Shown piece after piece: positions 63,901-64,000 of a stretch of DNA of 64,000 bases. The notes beneath the pieces were generated by a model. It worked only from the letters and a program-made list of their open reading frames with translations. It was not told where the DNA came from and ran no database searches. The first letter of the stretch is position 1; each line of letters starts with the position of its first letter. Origin of the DNA: Streptomyces albus subsp. albus. Its GTDB lineage: Bacteria > Actinomycetota > Actinomycetes > Streptomycetales > Streptomycetaceae. Location: NCBI RefSeq assembly GCF_000719865.1, contig NZ_JOID01000012.1, forward strand, positions 106,580-170,579, written 5' to 3'. The position numbers were made by a program, and so were the translations under genes.

Positions 63901-64000
63901 TTGAGCCCGATGAGCCAGGCGGCGCAGAACCTGAACTGGTTGATCACCAACTTCGTGGACAACACCCCCGGGGTGTCCCACACCGTGGTGGTATCCGCCG
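63901..64000 (+). CDS. cvnB: roadblock/LC7 protein CvnB, 5' part
   Basis: The visible 33 codons begin at TTG 63901, six bases after AGGAG and directly after the cvnA stop. The peptide continues with MSQAAQNLNWLITNFVDNTP and GVSHTVVVSA, the start of a roadblock/LC7 domain that is the second member of a conservon. ATG 63910 is the alternative start but lacks a ribosome binding site. The gene runs off the right edge; cvnC and cvnD would follow. Confidence 0.9.
   Translation, partial: MSPMSQAAQNLNWLITNFVDNTPGVSHTVVVSA

Noticed and set aside
60310..63981. A 1223-codon open frame antisense to cvnA
   Set aside because: It is the minus-strand shadow of cvnA in high-GC DNA: it has no ribosome binding site, its composition is Leu/Arg/Gly/Val-rich without domains, and cvnA has clear domains.

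Overview
The window is a chromosomal core segment from a high-GC actinomycete, almost certainly a Streptomyces. Support comes from very high GC with strong third-position bias, many GTG starts and GGAGG-type ribosome binding sites, and lineage-specific genes: whiG, four tandem type I signal peptidases, an nsdA-like regulator, glcP, hupS with a Lys/Ala tail, ndgR, and a conservon (cvnA/cvnB). Gene order matches, from memory, the conserved central arm of Streptomyces chromosomes between rpsB and the first conservon. No insertion sequence, prophage, CRISPR array or biosynthetic cluster is visible.

Layout. 1-6.9 kb: 5' end of rpsB, a secreted M23-like protein, a TetR regulator, the sporulation sigma factor whiG, the coupled set yraN-yifB-dprA, and a DUF2469 gene. 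6.9-14.6 kb: a Nudix gene, sipZ-Y-X-W, then the ribosome and SRP block rplS, trmD, rimM, khpA, rpsP and a SprT-like metalloprotease gene. 15.2-22.3 kb: a methyltransferase gene, ffh, and the nitrogen operon amtB-glnK-glnD behind a tandem GlnR-type box. 22.4-32.3 kb: nsdA-like, a degenerate prim-pol gene, ftsY, glcP and smc. 32.6-40 kb: acylphosphatase, a CAP protein, mutM, rnc, rpmF, a DUF177 gene, a SepIVA-like coiled-coil gene, coaD and rsmD. 40-46.5 kb: recG, a FakA-like DAK2 protein, rpmB, thiD and thiL. 46.7-53 kb: small AsnC-like and DUF3515 genes, ddl, gpsA-plsC, cofC, a cold-shock-like gene, hupS and a small TTA-containing gene. 53-60 kb: leuC-leuD opposite ndgR, an array of three tRNA-Glu and two tRNA-Gln genes, gltX and an FAH-family gene. 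59.5-64 kb: a small peptide gene with a duplicated ANPRRT motif and the start of a conservon.

Functional links. ffh and ftsY supply the co-translational SRP route, and the four Sip enzymes remove signal peptides. amtB, glnK and glnD form one ammonium-sensing unit. gltX lies beside genes for both tRNAs that a non-discriminating GluRS would charge. gpsA and plsC sit together for phospholipid synthesis.

No clearly new multi-gene system was found. The best candidates for new biology are small: the 61-codon duplicated-motif peptide next to the conservon; TTA (bldA-dependent) codons in dprA and in a 77-codon gene; a prim-pol protein lacking its acidic dyad; two DnaA-box pairs with identical phasing; palindromes in the glcP and CAP-gene promoters; a probable CTG start in the DUF177 gene; and a 101-bp sipX/sipY overlap. 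Many gene ends carry long GC hairpins without a U tract.
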